Below the pieces are notes generated by a model. The model was given only the letters and a program-made list of their open reading frames with translations. It was not told the origin of the DNA and did no database searches. Positions 8,395-15,877 of a DNA stretch of 64,000 nucleotides are shown here, piece after piece (positions within the stretch are counted from its first letter, which is position 1; every line of letters starts with the position of its first letter). Source of the stretch: Natribaculum luteum (GTDB lineage Archaea; Halobacteriota; Halobacteria; Halobacteriales; Natrialbaceae); assembly GCF_023008545.1 (NCBI RefSeq), contig NZ_CP095397.1, forward strand, positions 1,922,001 through 1,986,000, read 5' to 3'. Position numbers and translations under genes: made by a program.

Positions 8395-9522
8395 ATGGCG
8401 CAAGTCGACACCGTCGCCGCGTTCACCGACCTCTACTTGCCGACGGTAAACGGCGTCACCTATACGGTTCGGCTCTGGCGCGAGCGCTGGACTCGCGACC
8501 GCGGCGAGATGTCGACCGTCTACCCAGAGATGGCGGGCTACGAGCCGGGCGAGGGCGAGTACCCCGTCTGGAGCCTCCCTGCGCCGCTGTACCCGCGATA
8601 CCGTCTCGGACTGCCTGCGATCCCGGACGACCTCGAGACGCCCGACCTCGTCCACGTCCACACGCCATTTACGGTCGGCTACGCCGGCGTCCGGTTCGCT
8701 CGCAAACGTGACGTGCCCGTCGTCGCGTCGTACCACACGCTGCTTGGCGATCGCGCGGACCAGCACGTCCCCGAGAACGTCGTCGAGGCGCTCGAACTCA
8801 CCTGTCACGTCTACGAGCGCTCGTTCTTCGAGCGCGTCGACCACGTCATCGCGCCGACGTCGTTCGCCCGCAGACACCTCCTCGAGCACGTCGGCGCAGA
8901 CGTCGACGTCACCGTCGTCTCGAACGGGATCGACACCGACTTCTTCCGGCCCGTCGACCCGATCGACTTTCGTCGTCGTCACGACTTCCCGGAGGACCGT
9001 CCCGTCGTCGGCTACACCGGTCGCCACGGCCTCGAGAAGAACCTCGAGGAGGCGGTCGCGGCCGTCGACGGCACCGATGTAACGCTCGTCTTCGGCGGCG
9101 ACGGCCCCGCCCGCGACGACCTCGAAGAACTGGCTCGCGACGCCGACGCGGACGTGCGATTTCTCGGCTTTCTCGACCGGGAGGAACTCCCCGCGTTCTA
9201 CGCCGCGCTCGACGCCTTCGTCTTCCCGAGCCCTGTCGAGACCCAGGGACTGGTCGCACTCGAGGCGACCGCCTGTGGCACTCCCGTCGTCGCCGTCGAC
9301 GAAGGAGCGCTTTCCGAGTCCGTCATCGAGGGCGAGACCGGCTACCGCTACCAGCGCGGCGACCTCGAGGAGTTCCGGTACGCGATCTGGCGAACCCTCG
9401 AGGAGAACGACCGGCTCTCTGACCTCTGTCTGCGCAGACGCCGGATGCTCTCGGTCGACCACTCTCTCGAGCAGGTAGCGGGAATCTACGACCGGCTGGC
9501 GTCGGCCGACGTCGTCCAGTGA
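8395..9522 (+). CDS. GT4-family glycosyltransferase
   Basis: A 375-residue retaining glycosyltransferase of the GT-B fold. The N-terminal acceptor domain starts VAAFTDLYLPTVNGVTYTV, the usual GT4 pattern, and contains DLVHVHTPFTVGYAGV. The C-terminal nucleotide-sugar domain has VVSNGIDTDFFRP, VVGYTGRHGLEKNLEEAV, LVFGGDGPARDDL and the E-x7-E motif region VFPSPVETQGLVALEATACG. Such enzymes in haloarchaea make glycolipids or add sugars to surface glycans; the N-terminus resembles diglycosyl-lipid synthases, so a membrane glycolipid acceptor is a reasonable guess. It stands alone, so donor and acceptor cannot be set from context. Confidence 0.88.
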   Translation: MAQVDTVAAFTDLYLPTVNGVTYTVRLWRERWTRDRGEMSTVYPEMAGYEPGEGEYPVWSLPAPLYPRYRLGLPAIPDDLETPDLVHVHTPFTVGYAGVRFARKRDVPVVASYHTLLGDRADQHVPENVVEALELTCHVYERSFFERVDHVIAPTSFARRHLLEHVGADVDVTVVSNGIDTDFFRPVDPIDFRRRHDFPEDRPVVGYTGRHGLEKNLEEAVAAVDGTDVTLVFGGDGPARDDLEELARDADADVRFLGFLDREELPAFYAALDAFVFPSPVETQGLVALEATACGTPVVAVDEGALSESVIEGETGYRYQRGDLEEFRYAIWRTLEENDRLSDLCLRRRRMLSVDHSLEQVAGIYDRLASADVVQ

Positions 9523-9577
9523 TCGTCCCGTATACTCCGTCTTCGGACCCAGTTCGACCCCGCCGTTCGCCAGTCTC

Positions 9578-9661
9578 ATAATGATTGCTGTGACTGGTTG
9601 CCGACGCAACCGCAAGACGGATCGCGGTTGCGTCGGGAACGACTCACAGCTATCGTTATCA
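9578..9661. repeat. Dispersed palindrome, family A copy 1
   Basis: An imperfect 84-bp palindrome in the gap before the next gene. The left arm reads ATGATTGCTGTGACTGGTTG and CCGACGCAACCGC, the right arm GCGGTTGCGTCGGGAACGA and CTCACAGCTATCGTTATC. Copies 2 and 3 lie at 46332-46416 and 55716-55800 (copy 3 in the opposite orientation). Any transcript crossing it would fold into a long hairpin. Confidence 0.85.
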
Positions 9662-9734
9662 GACGGAGAGGAGCGTGACCCGGATGCACAACGCAACCCA
9701 AGGGTTCAAACCTCCACGATGGGTACCAATCCGC

Positions 9735-10085
9735 ATGGAATACGCGGTCTCCCGCAGCGGAACGACGCTTGTAACCCTCCACGAGGGAACCGACACGACG
9801 GCCCGCGACGAGGCGATCGACCAACTCGCCGCGAGCCTCGAGTCGGTCGGTGCGTCTGGCCCGATCACCGACTGGGCGATCAGCGACGCCGACGTGTACG
9901 AACACCCGACGGCACCGTTCGAACCGTACACGATCACGGTCACGTTTACCGTCTCCGTAGCCGTCGAGGCCGACGACGCGGCGACCGCCGAGAGTCTCGG
10001 TGCGAGCGCGATCGACCGGGCGCTGGAATCGGCGGGCGTCGACTCGGTCTCGTACACCACTCCGCCGGCTGCGTCGCTCTCCTGA
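9735..10085 (+). CDS. Conserved hypothetical protein, 116 aa
   Basis: A small acidic alpha/beta protein: a beta hairpin (MEYAVSRSGTTLVTLHEG), a helix (ARDEAIDQLAASLESVG), two more strands (PYTITVTFTVSVAVEADD) and a final helix and strand. The order resembles a ferredoxin-like or dodecin-like fold without ligand residues. The ATG at 9735 is preferred because the upstream in-frame codons run into the palindromic repeat. SAMP1 follows 54 bp downstream on the same strand with its own TATA box. No function can be named. Confidence 0.7.
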   Translation: MEYAVSRSGTTLVTLHEGTDTTARDEAIDQLAASLESVGASGPITDWAISDADVYEHPTAPFEPYTITVTFTVSVAVEADDAATAESLGASAIDRALESAGVDSVSYTTPPAASLS

Positions 10086-10105
10086 CGTCCGCCGACGGCC
10101 AGACT

Positions 10106-10113
10106 CATACTTA
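10106..10113 (+). promoter_or_regulatory. TATA-like box of the SAMP1 gene
   Basis: The AT-rich string CATACTTATGG is centred about 30 bp upstream of the ATG at 10140, the spacing expected for a leaderless haloarchaeal mRNA. Confidence 0.45.
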
Positions 10114-10139
10114 TGGTCTCACACCGCCACAGTTCGGGT

Positions 10140-10421
10140 ATGGAGATCGACCTGCGCTTTTTCGCGACCTTTCGCGAGGCCGTCGGCCAGCGAGACGTCA
10201 CCCACGAGTACGACGACGACGCGACCGTCGGTGACGTCCTCGAGGCGCTCGAGGCGAAGTACGGGGATCTCGACGGACAGCTAATCGAAGACGGTTCGGT
10301 CCGCCCACAGCTAAACGTCCTGAAGAACGGCCGGAACGTCGTCCACATGGACGACCTCGAGACCGGACTCGAGGACGGCGACCGGATCTCGGTGTTTCCG
10401 CCGGTAGCTGGCGGTGCGTGA
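10140..10421 (+). CDS. samp1: Ubiquitin-like small archaeal modifier protein 1 (SAMP1)
   Basis: A 93-residue beta-grasp protein of the MoaD/SAMP1 type, starting MEIDLRFFATFREAVGQRDV and ending DGDRISVFPPVAGGA. SAMP1 is activated by the E1-like UbaA at its C-terminal diglycine and then either joins target proteins through an isopeptide bond or carries sulfur to molybdopterin. Here the Gly-Gly is followed by one extra Ala, so the mature end would need trimming before activation. The molybdenum hydroxylase operon and moeA in this window fit a need for molybdopterin. ATG 10140 is the only start that gives the family N-terminus. Identity is secure; the sampylation versus MoaD role cannot be separated by sequence. 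Confidence 0.92.
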   Translation: MEIDLRFFATFREAVGQRDVTHEYDDDATVGDVLEALEAKYGDLDGQLIEDGSVRPQLNVLKNGRNVVHMDDLETGLEDGDRISVFPPVAGGA

Positions 10422-10510
10422 TCGGCGGCGTCGTCAGTTCGTCGTTCGCGTGAGACGCCAACGGCCGGGCTGCGAGAACGCTTATCCTTCCTGACCACGA
10501 CCGAAACGGT

Positions 10511-11137
10511 ATGCCGACGGAGATACTCGAGAACGTCTACGATATCACCTGTCAAACAGAAGAGAGCGGCAAGCGGTTCCGGGTGTTCTTCTTTGCTGAC
10601 GGAACGCCAACGCTCGTCGACGCTGGCCTCGCGGGCACCACCGACCGAGTGATCGAGGGCATCTCGTCGATCGGCGTCGAACCCGAACGGCTCGTCGTCA
10701 CGCACGGTGACGGCGATCACATCGGCGGCTTCGACGCCCTCGTCGACCACTACGGACTCGAGACGTGGGTCCCCGAACAGACGACGGCCGAGACGGCAAC
10801 TGACCCGGACCACCGCTACGGCGACGGGGACCGGATCGGGCGATTCACCGCGGTACACGTCCCGGGCCACGAACCCGACAATCACGCGCTCGTCGACGAA
10901 GCCGCTGGCGTCGCCGTCATGGGCGACGCCGTCTCCGGGGCCGACCAGCGCGGGCTCCCCGCCGGTTACTTTCACCTCCCGCCTGCGGTCTACTCGCAGA
11001 ACCTGAACCGCGCCGAGGAAAGCCTCGAGCGCCTCCTCGAGTACGAGTTCGATGCCGGCCTCGTCTATCACGGCTCGTCGGTCACGGAGGACGCACGCGA
11101 GAAACTCGAGCGATACGTCAACCCTCCCGGGGCTTGA
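10511..11137 (+). CDS. Metallo-beta-lactamase-fold hydrolase
   Basis: A 208-residue MBL-fold protein with the expected order of metal ligands: THGDGDHIGGFD (His-x-Asp-x-Asp-His, with Asp in place of the usual second His), a later His in VHVPGHEPDNHALV, the bridging Asp in GVAVMGDAVSG and a last His in GLVYHGSS. The family includes thioesterases, sulfur dioxygenases and lactonases; none can be chosen here. The H-to-D change may alter the metal at site 1. A 90-bp gap precedes the gene, with no shared operon evident. The broad fold assignment is firm, the substrate unknown. Confidence 0.85.
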   Translation: MPTEILENVYDITCQTEESGKRFRVFFFADGTPTLVDAGLAGTTDRVIEGISSIGVEPERLVVTHGDGDHIGGFDALVDHYGLETWVPEQTTAETATDPDHRYGDGDRIGRFTAVHVPGHEPDNHALVDEAAGVAVMGDAVSGADQRGLPAGYFHLPPAVYSQNLNRAEESLERLLEYEFDAGLVYHGSSVTEDAREKLERYVNPPGA

Positions 11138-11165
11138 CCCCGATGCTTGTCAGTGGACTCCCGTT

Positions 11166-11649
11166 CTAACCCAACTGGGCAGGCGTGTAGTCGCCGTTCA
11201 CGTTAAACGCCCCTGACTTGAGGGCCAGTTGACTGGTGGCCCATCCACCGCGAGATTTCTGCCCGCGATGGGCATACCCGCCCCGCAGTGTCGGTTGGCA
11301 ATGTTCTTTGCGGCGTTGTAATCGCTATGCAACTCTTTACCGCCCTTTAGGAACTCAAACTTATCGCCATCCCGATTGTCCCGATGAGTGAATCCACACC
11401 CCGAGTGACTGCACCACTGACTCGTGTATTGTGGTGCAACGTCGTCCACCTCGATACCGTATCGTCCACCTCGATACCGTATTCTTCGGCCTTGTATTCG
11501 ACGTGCCGTTGGAGTTCGCGGAACGCCCACTGCTGGAACTTTGAAGCGTTCGAGTTTCGGGTTCTCGAACGCAATCGCCGTGCAATCGTTCCCCACGGCC
11601 TCACGGATGATGGCCTTCGAGACACGGTGGAGATAGTCTGCGGGCAAAG
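11166..11649 (-). pseudogene. tnpB: Decayed TnpB (IS200/IS605-type) remnant
   Basis: The C-terminal half of a TnpB-like protein read on the minus strand: ADYLHRVSKAIIREAV, TAIAFENPKLERF, then in another frame SKFQQWAFRELQRHVEY and AEEYGIEVDD, then QYTSQWCSHSGCGFTHRDNR (zinc-finger half) and SDYNAAKNIANRH (the RuvC-III aspartate region), and in a third frame GWATSQLALKSG and VNGDYTPAQLG before TAG at 11168-11166. At least three frame changes are needed. One is caused by a tandem duplication of 20 bp (11441-11460 and 11461-11480, one mismatch). The N-terminal half and both element ends are absent. It is unrelated in position to the intact TnpB at 52690. Confidence 0.85.
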
Positions 11650-11726
11650 CACAAAAGGGGACGCCTGCGCGCGAATCGTGAGGACGGTGGGTCGGCAGCG
11701 ACGACGGTGAACGGTGCCGTGACTGC

Positions 11727-12461
11727 TCACTCCTCGCTCGAGTCGTCGGCCTCCCGGCCGGTCAGGCTCGGCAGATTCGGGTCGCGGTTGGGGTTGCGGC
11801 CGTACGCCGGCAGTGCATCGTCGTCCAGTTGCTCTTGTAGCACCCGGCGGAGCCGGTTGAGGTTCGTGATGTCGAGGCCGTGCTGAGCGGCGAGGTGCTT
11901 GAACGTGCTCTCGTCGGTAACGTCGTGTGCCTTGTACTCTGCGAACAGTTCGTCCATCCGGTCGGGCGACAGCGCGCTTACGTCGACGTCGTCCAGCCCG
12001 AAGTACGCGCGCCGGTCGACGTCGACGACGTGGCGGATCACCACCAGCGCGACCTTGGGGATCGCCCGCTGGCTGCCGAAGGCAGTGAGGTCGATCTCGT
12101 CCATGATCCCCAGCGCGAGGTCTCGCTGCCACGGCGTCAGGTCCAGGGCGTTACACAGCGCCTGGGTCGTTCGCAGCCGATCGAGGTGGTGGGCTCGCGC
12201 GCTGTGGCCGGCGGTCGCCGTGTGCTGTTCGTCGTGGAGGCGACGGACGCTCTCCGAGAGGTCCGCCTCGGGCGACTCCGCGCGGCCGATGACCGTCGCG
12301 CTGGGCGTGACGACGCCCCACCGGCGAACCGTCGCGTCGCGCTGGGCCGCCGCTCGCGAGATCGAACCTGCACCGGGGCGGGTCTCGAGTCGTCGTTCAC
12401 CGTCGTCGGTCGGTACTCGCCGTCCGAGCGTCGCCCCCGACGAAACGCCGTCACCACTCAT
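11727..12461 (-). CDS. DNA-directed RNA polymerase subunit epsilon (haloarchaeal type)
   Basis: A 244-residue protein matching the haloarchaeal family annotated as RNA polymerase subunit epsilon: RRWGVVTPSATVIGRAESP, SVRRLHDEQHTATAGHSARA, LCNALDLTPWQRDLALGIMD and FGSQRAIPKVALVVIRHVV. The helical core resembles a TFB cyclin repeat. It is believed to be an accessory subunit of the transcription apparatus; direct function is poorly characterised. The first about 45 residues are variable, and no internal ATG offers a better start. The ATG is 92 bp from the first 45-bp repeat, and the gene is divergent from the array. Name confidence is high, mechanistic confidence low. Confidence 0.85.
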   Translation of the reverse strand: MSGDGVSSGATLGRRVPTDDGERRLETRPGAGSISRAAAQRDATVRRWGVVTPSATVIGRAESPEADLSESVRRLHDEQHTATAGHSARAHHLDRLRTTQALCNALDLTPWQRDLALGIMDEIDLTAFGSQRAIPKVALVVIRHVVDVDRRAYFGLDDVDVSALSPDRMDELFAEYKAHDVTDESTFKHLAAQHGLDITNLNRLRRVLQEQLDDDALPAYGRNPNRDPNLPSLTGREADDSSEE

Positions 12462-12552
12462 ACAAGTGGTGGCTCACACGTAGAGACGGATAAACCCATC
12501 CCACGGAGCTGCGATGCGATAGCACGGCTCTCGAGTCGAGAACGAGCGCGGC

Positions 12553-12597
12553 GAAAATCCCTTCGTAGCTCTACCTTGTCACCAGAACCACTTAAAG
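12553..12597 (+). repeat. 45-bp array repeat, copy 1
   Basis: Begins GAAAATCCCTTCGTAGCT and ends CACCAGAACCACTTAAAG. First of six same-strand copies. The 102-bp segment that follows is unrelated to the other inter-repeat segments. The end CACTTAAAG resembles a haloarchaeal TATA element. Confidence 0.95.
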
Positions 12598-12699
12598 CCG
12601 ACAAGACAGGTCGTGGATACCACACTGGACGCCGAAGTGGGATCAGCTGCTCGAGGGAAGTCCGGAAAGCGACACGCTCGGTGAAAAACTACTCGGTGA

Positions 12700-12744
12700 G
12701 AAACCCCGTCTATAGCACTACCTTGTGACCAGAACCACTTAAAG
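12700..12744 (+). repeat. 45-bp array repeat, copy 2 (most divergent)
   Basis: Same length and phase as copy 1, but with several substitutions in the first 20 bases and one G in ACCTTGTGACC. The last 16 bases, CCAGAACCACTTAAAG, are identical to the other copies, so the 3' part is the more constrained half. The 86-bp segment after it opens with a short hairpin, GTCGGA ... TCCGAC. Confidence 0.93.
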
Positions 12745-12830
12745 AAAGTCGGATCCAGGCGGTCCGACGCGAAGCCGCCGTCGACCGCGCGACCCGGAGA
12801 AAGCACGGGCTCGCAGACGAGATCGCCGTC

Positions 12831-12875
12831 GAAAATCCCTTCGTAGCTTCACCTTGTCACCAGAACCACTTAAAG
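12831..12875 (+). repeat. 45-bp array repeat, copy 3
   Basis: Differs from copy 1 only at the two variable bases before ACCTTGTCACC (TC instead of CT). Followed by a 79-bp unique segment. Confidence 0.95.
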
Positions 12876-12954
12876 CGATGAGCGACGGACTGACCCCGTG
12901 GTCGACTGCTCGACTAACGGTCGTCGCGTCGCCACCCCGAAGCCAGTCCCGTGC

Positions 12955-12999
12955 GAAAATCCCTTCGTAGCTCCACCTTGTCACCAGAACCACTTAAAG
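12955..12999 (+). repeat. 45-bp array repeat, copy 4
   Basis: Differs from copy 1 only at the two variable bases before ACCTTGTCACC (CC). The sequence after it opens with a perfect hairpin GCCGAC ATC GTCGGC and then leads, after 126 bp, to the Tat-lipoprotein gene. Confidence 0.95.
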
Positions 13000-13125
13000 A
13001 AGGCCGACATCGTCGGCTGGCACACCGACGCCGGTTCGGCCAGCGCGTCCGTCACTGAGCGAGCCACTAGGTGACTGCACATATACATACCGTCACTCAT
13101 TGGACCGACGGCGACACGCGTAGCC

Positions 13126-13950
13126 ATGAGCGATCGATCGCCGCACGGACGCAGACTGGCACCGACCCGACGGACACTGCTCGCCGGCGCGAGTCTCACG
13201 CTGGCCGCGCTGGCGGGCTGTCTCGGGGACGACAAAGGAGACGCCACGCCGAACGACCGCGACGACGAGGAAAACGTCACCCAGGAGAACGACGAGGACT
13301 GTACACTCGAGACTCGGACCGAGACGGAACTCGTCGTCGACGGCGAGGCGCTTCTCGAGGGTGGTGACGAGGTAACCCGAGAGTTCACCGCAGAGGATGG
13401 TGACACCGTCCACGTCGACGTCTCGGCATCCGACCGTCAGAAGATCCGCCTCGAGATCGACGCGCCGGACGGCGAGACCGTCTACAGTGACGAAGGCGGG
13501 TCGTTCGAGACGCGACAGACGTTCGAGACTGGCGGGTCCGGGACGGTTCGCGTTACGAACCTCGGAGAGCGCACGGAGCCCGAACGCGACGAACTGGCGA
13601 ACGATCGGATGACCGTCCCCGCCGGGAAAATGCTCGCCCCTCAGTTCGACCTCGAGGCGGGCGAAACCCTCGAGTATCGCGTCCGGACGGTCGACGGTGC
13701 ACGACCCACGCTCCGGATCGAATCCGCCGACGGTGCCGTCCTCCGGGATCACGCCGTCGCCTCGGTCATCGACGACGCGTTCACTGCCGAAGAGGGCGGC
13801 CAGTACTACGTTTACGTCGAGAACACCGCGTCGATCACGTCGGGAGTGTGGGACTATACCTTTGCGCGGGTTATCGACGTCCCGCTCCCGACGACGGCGT
13901 CGCTGACCGCCGAACGCGAGTACGAGACCGAAGTCGAAGTCTGCGAGTGA
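13126..13950 (+). CDS. Tat-exported lipoprotein of unknown function
   Basis: A 274-residue secreted protein. The N-terminus has a twin-arginine signal PTRRTLLAGASLTLAALAGC with Arg15-Arg16 and a lipobox LAGC giving lipid attachment at Cys32, the standard haloarchaeal Tat lipoprotein arrangement. It is followed by an acidic linker (DDKGDATPNDRDDEENVTQE) and a beta-rich body with two similar halves, each with E-x-R/V-type strands (VHVDVSASDRQKIRLEIDAP and LEYRVRTVDGARPTLRIESA), suggesting duplicated carbohydrate-binding-like or pre-peptidase C-terminal-like sandwiches. It lies between repeat copies 4 and 5 of the 45-bp array, with a TATA-like CATATACATA at 13078-13087. Function unknown. Confidence 0.82.
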   Translation: MSDRSPHGRRLAPTRRTLLAGASLTLAALAGCLGDDKGDATPNDRDDEENVTQENDEDCTLETRTETELVVDGEALLEGGDEVTREFTAEDGDTVHVDVSASDRQKIRLEIDAPDGETVYSDEGGSFETRQTFETGGSGTVRVTNLGERTEPERDELANDRMTVPAGKMLAPQFDLEAGETLEYRVRTVDGARPTLRIESADGAVLRDHAVASVIDDAFTAEEGGQYYVYVENTASITSGVWDYTFARVIDVPLPTTASLTAEREYETEVEVCE

Positions 13951-13989
13951 GCGCCGGACGGATCGAAACCTCTTCGTTCGAACTGCCGC

Positions 13990-14034
13990 GAAAATCCCTT
14001 CGTAGCTTCACCTTGTCACCAGAACCACTTAAAG
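13990..14034 (+). repeat. 45-bp array repeat, copy 5
   Basis: Starts 39 bp after the stop codon of the lipoprotein gene and is identical to copy 3 throughout the 45 bases. Followed by an 86-bp unique segment. Confidence 0.95.
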
Positions 14035-14120
14035 GACGAGCGGGCAAGTCGGCGTCGACGAAACGACGAGAGAGACGGACCAACGGCGACAGAGTAGCCA
14101 CTACGACGAGCAGACCCGAC

Positions 14121-14166
14121 GAAAATTCCCTTCGTAGCTTTACCTTGTCACCAGAACCACTTAAAG
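14121..14166 (+). repeat. 45-bp array repeat, copy 6
   Basis: One extra T near its start (GAAAATTCCC) makes this copy 46 bp; otherwise it is like copy 5 (TT at the variable dinucleotide). It is the last copy, 184 bp before the mptA start. Confidence 0.95.
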
Positions 14167-14350
14167 AGCGAGACGGGGGAGATTCGATCGCGTCCCCGCT
14201 GGTCCACTCCGTGAACCCGGCAGGATCGACAGCGAGTGCGGGTGACACGGCCGGTGGAGACGCCTCTCGAGTCGGTCGATTCGACGATCACGCCAGACAA
14301 AACGTCGGCTTCCGAAAGCCCTAATCGCGCGCTACTCCGAGTACGTGGCA

Positions 14351-15289
14351 ATGAGTAAGCAACTGCCGGACGTGCAGGCGACTGCACCCGACGTGACCGT
14401 CGGACTGAGCCAGGTCGGCGTCACTGGCGTCGAAAAGCTCGTCAAAATCGCCCGTGAGGGCAAGCGACCGATCGTCCTGATGGCCGAGTTCGAGGTGTTC
14501 GTCGACCTTCCCTCCTGGCGGAAAGGCGCGGACATGAGCCGGAACATGGAGGTCATCGACGAGATTCTCGAGGAAGCCACCCGAGAGGAGGCCTACCGCG
14601 TCGAGGACGTCTGTGGCGACGCCGCCGAACGGCTACTCGAGAAACACGACTACACGACGCGCGCTGAAGTGTCGATGGAAGCCGAGTTCGTCCGACGCGA
14701 GGAGACGCCCGCGACTGACCGAGAGACCCAGTACAGCGTCGACCTCATCGCCTCGGCGACGGCGACCGACGAGGGGACCCGCGAGGAGATCGGTGCCCGC
14801 GTCGTCGGCATGACCGTCTGCCCGTGCTCGCAGGGGATGTCTGCCGCCCGTGCGAAACAGAAACTCGAGGATCTCGAGGTCGACGAGGAGACGATCACCG
14901 AGTTTTTAGACGAGGTTCCCCAGCCCGGCCACTCCCAGCGCGGTCACGCGACGCTCACCGTGGAGGCAAACGGTGATCCCGAGGTCGACCTGAACGACGT
15001 GATCGACGTCGCCCGCGACGCCATGAGCGCGCGGATCTACAACCTCGCGAAGCGCCCCGACGAGGACCACATGACCTTCGAGGCCCACAGCGACGCGAAG
15101 TTCGTCGAAGACTGCGTCCGGTCGATGGCGGAAGGCGTCGTCGAGCAGTTCGACGAACTGCCGGACGACGCCGTGATCACGATGAAACAGTCCAACGACG
15201 AGTCGATCCACCAGCACAACGCCCACGCCGAGCGCGTCGTCGAGATGGGGACGCTGCGCGAGGAGGTCAACGGCGACCTCGAGGCGTAG
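14351..15289 (+). CDS. mptA: GTP cyclohydrolase IV (MptA)
   Basis: MptA is the Fe(II)-dependent archaeal GTP cyclohydrolase that opens the pterin pathway toward folate-type or methanopterin-type cofactors and can also supply the precursor of preQ0 for archaeosine. The 312-residue protein shows the family signature [17 protein letters not shown] (Cys157, Cys159), then [13 protein letters not shown] with His194 and His199, and [16 protein letters not shown] near the C-terminus. GTG 14345 is a possible start two codons upstream; ATG 14351 is chosen. Transcription is toward a convergent membrane-protein gene whose end overlaps mptA by 23 bp. Placed in the same window as tgtA and arcS, it could feed archaeosine synthesis. 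Confidence 0.94.
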   Translation: MSKQLPDVQATAPDVTVGLSQVGVTGVEKLVKIAREGKRPIVLMAEFEVFVDLPSWRKGADMSRNMEVIDEILEEATREEAYRVEDVCGDAAERLLEKHDYTTRAEVSMEAEFVRREETPATDRETQYSVDLIASATATDEGTREEIGARVVGMTVCPCSQGMSAARAKQKLEDLEVDEETITEFLDEVPQPGHSQRGHATLTVEANGDPEVDLNDVIDVARDAMSARIYNLAKRPDEDHMTFEAHSDAKFVEDCVRSMAEGVVEQFDELPDDAVITMKQSNDESIHQHNAHAERVVEMGTLREEVNGDLEA

Positions 15290-15701
15290 TCTTCCGAGGT
15301 AAGAGACGCACGACGTACCAGAGACCGCTCGTCGCGACGAGAGCCGTGAGGACCGTGAGGGCCCACCGGTGGTACAGGAACTCGTCGACCGTCGGAAGTT
15401 CCATGACGAGGTGCGTCGGGACCGTCCAGACCCATATCGTCGTGTTGAGGAACATGGTCGCCCCGACAATGACGAGAAAGCCGGCGAGCGTCGGCGAAGT
15501 GATGACGTCCGAAAACCACACGAGGAGAGCGACTAGCGCGATCGCCGCGAGGAGTCCGACGACTTCCATCCTCACGGGCGCAAAATCGTAGTAGGTCGCC
15601 ACGGCTGGCCGGCTCACGAGTACGTACGGCAGGAGGATCCCGACGATAACTGCCAGGCATGCCGCGATCCCGAGCTGACGGGGGAGCCGTTCGCTACTCA
15701 C
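15267..15701 (-). CDS. Four-helix membrane protein, 144 aa
   Basis: A small integral membrane protein with four hydrophobic spans (about residues 10-29, 45-66, 70-92 and 113-132) joined by short loops and ending in a basic tail [13 protein letters not shown]. No enzymatic motif or signal-peptide cleavage site is present. The gene converges on mptA and shares 23 bp with its 3' end, so the two mRNAs are complementary there. Membrane topology is clear; function is unknown. The ATG at 15701 is the first in frame and is followed directly by the first hydrophobic span, which supports it. Confidence 0.75.
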   Translation of the reverse strand: MSSERLPRQLGIAACLAVIVGILLPYVLVSRPAVATYYDFAPVRMEVVGLLAAIALVALLVWFSDVITSPTLAGFLVIVGATMFLNTTIWVWTVPTHLVMELPTVDEFLYHRWALTVLTALVATSGLWYVVRLLPRKTTPRGRR

Positions 15702-15877
15702 ATTCGAGCCACATCGTCACCAGCTAGAAAAATGTGGACCTTACTTGTGCGTGATAGAGCCACGAGTCGAAACCAGTCGACGAGGGTCCGAATCGGTTCA
15801 CCTGGGAGAACGGACCTCACGTCTCCGGTCGAGCGGCCAACCGTCACCCCGACCCCGATCCAGCCAGACGGTTCCAG

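Noticed and set aside
7837-9696. 619-codon minus-strand frame opposite the glycosyltransferase
   Set aside because: It spans a certain GT4 gene, a hypothetical gene and a palindromic repeat on the other strand, with no motif of its own.
9581-9700. Open frames running through the family A palindromes
   Set aside because: The frames arise from the symmetry of the repeat itself and have no start context or homologous continuation.
12553-14166. CRISPR array
   Set aside because: Repeats of 45 bp and spacers of 79-102 bp (and one of 990 bp with a gene) are outside the usual range, repeats are not palindromic, and no cas gene is nearby.
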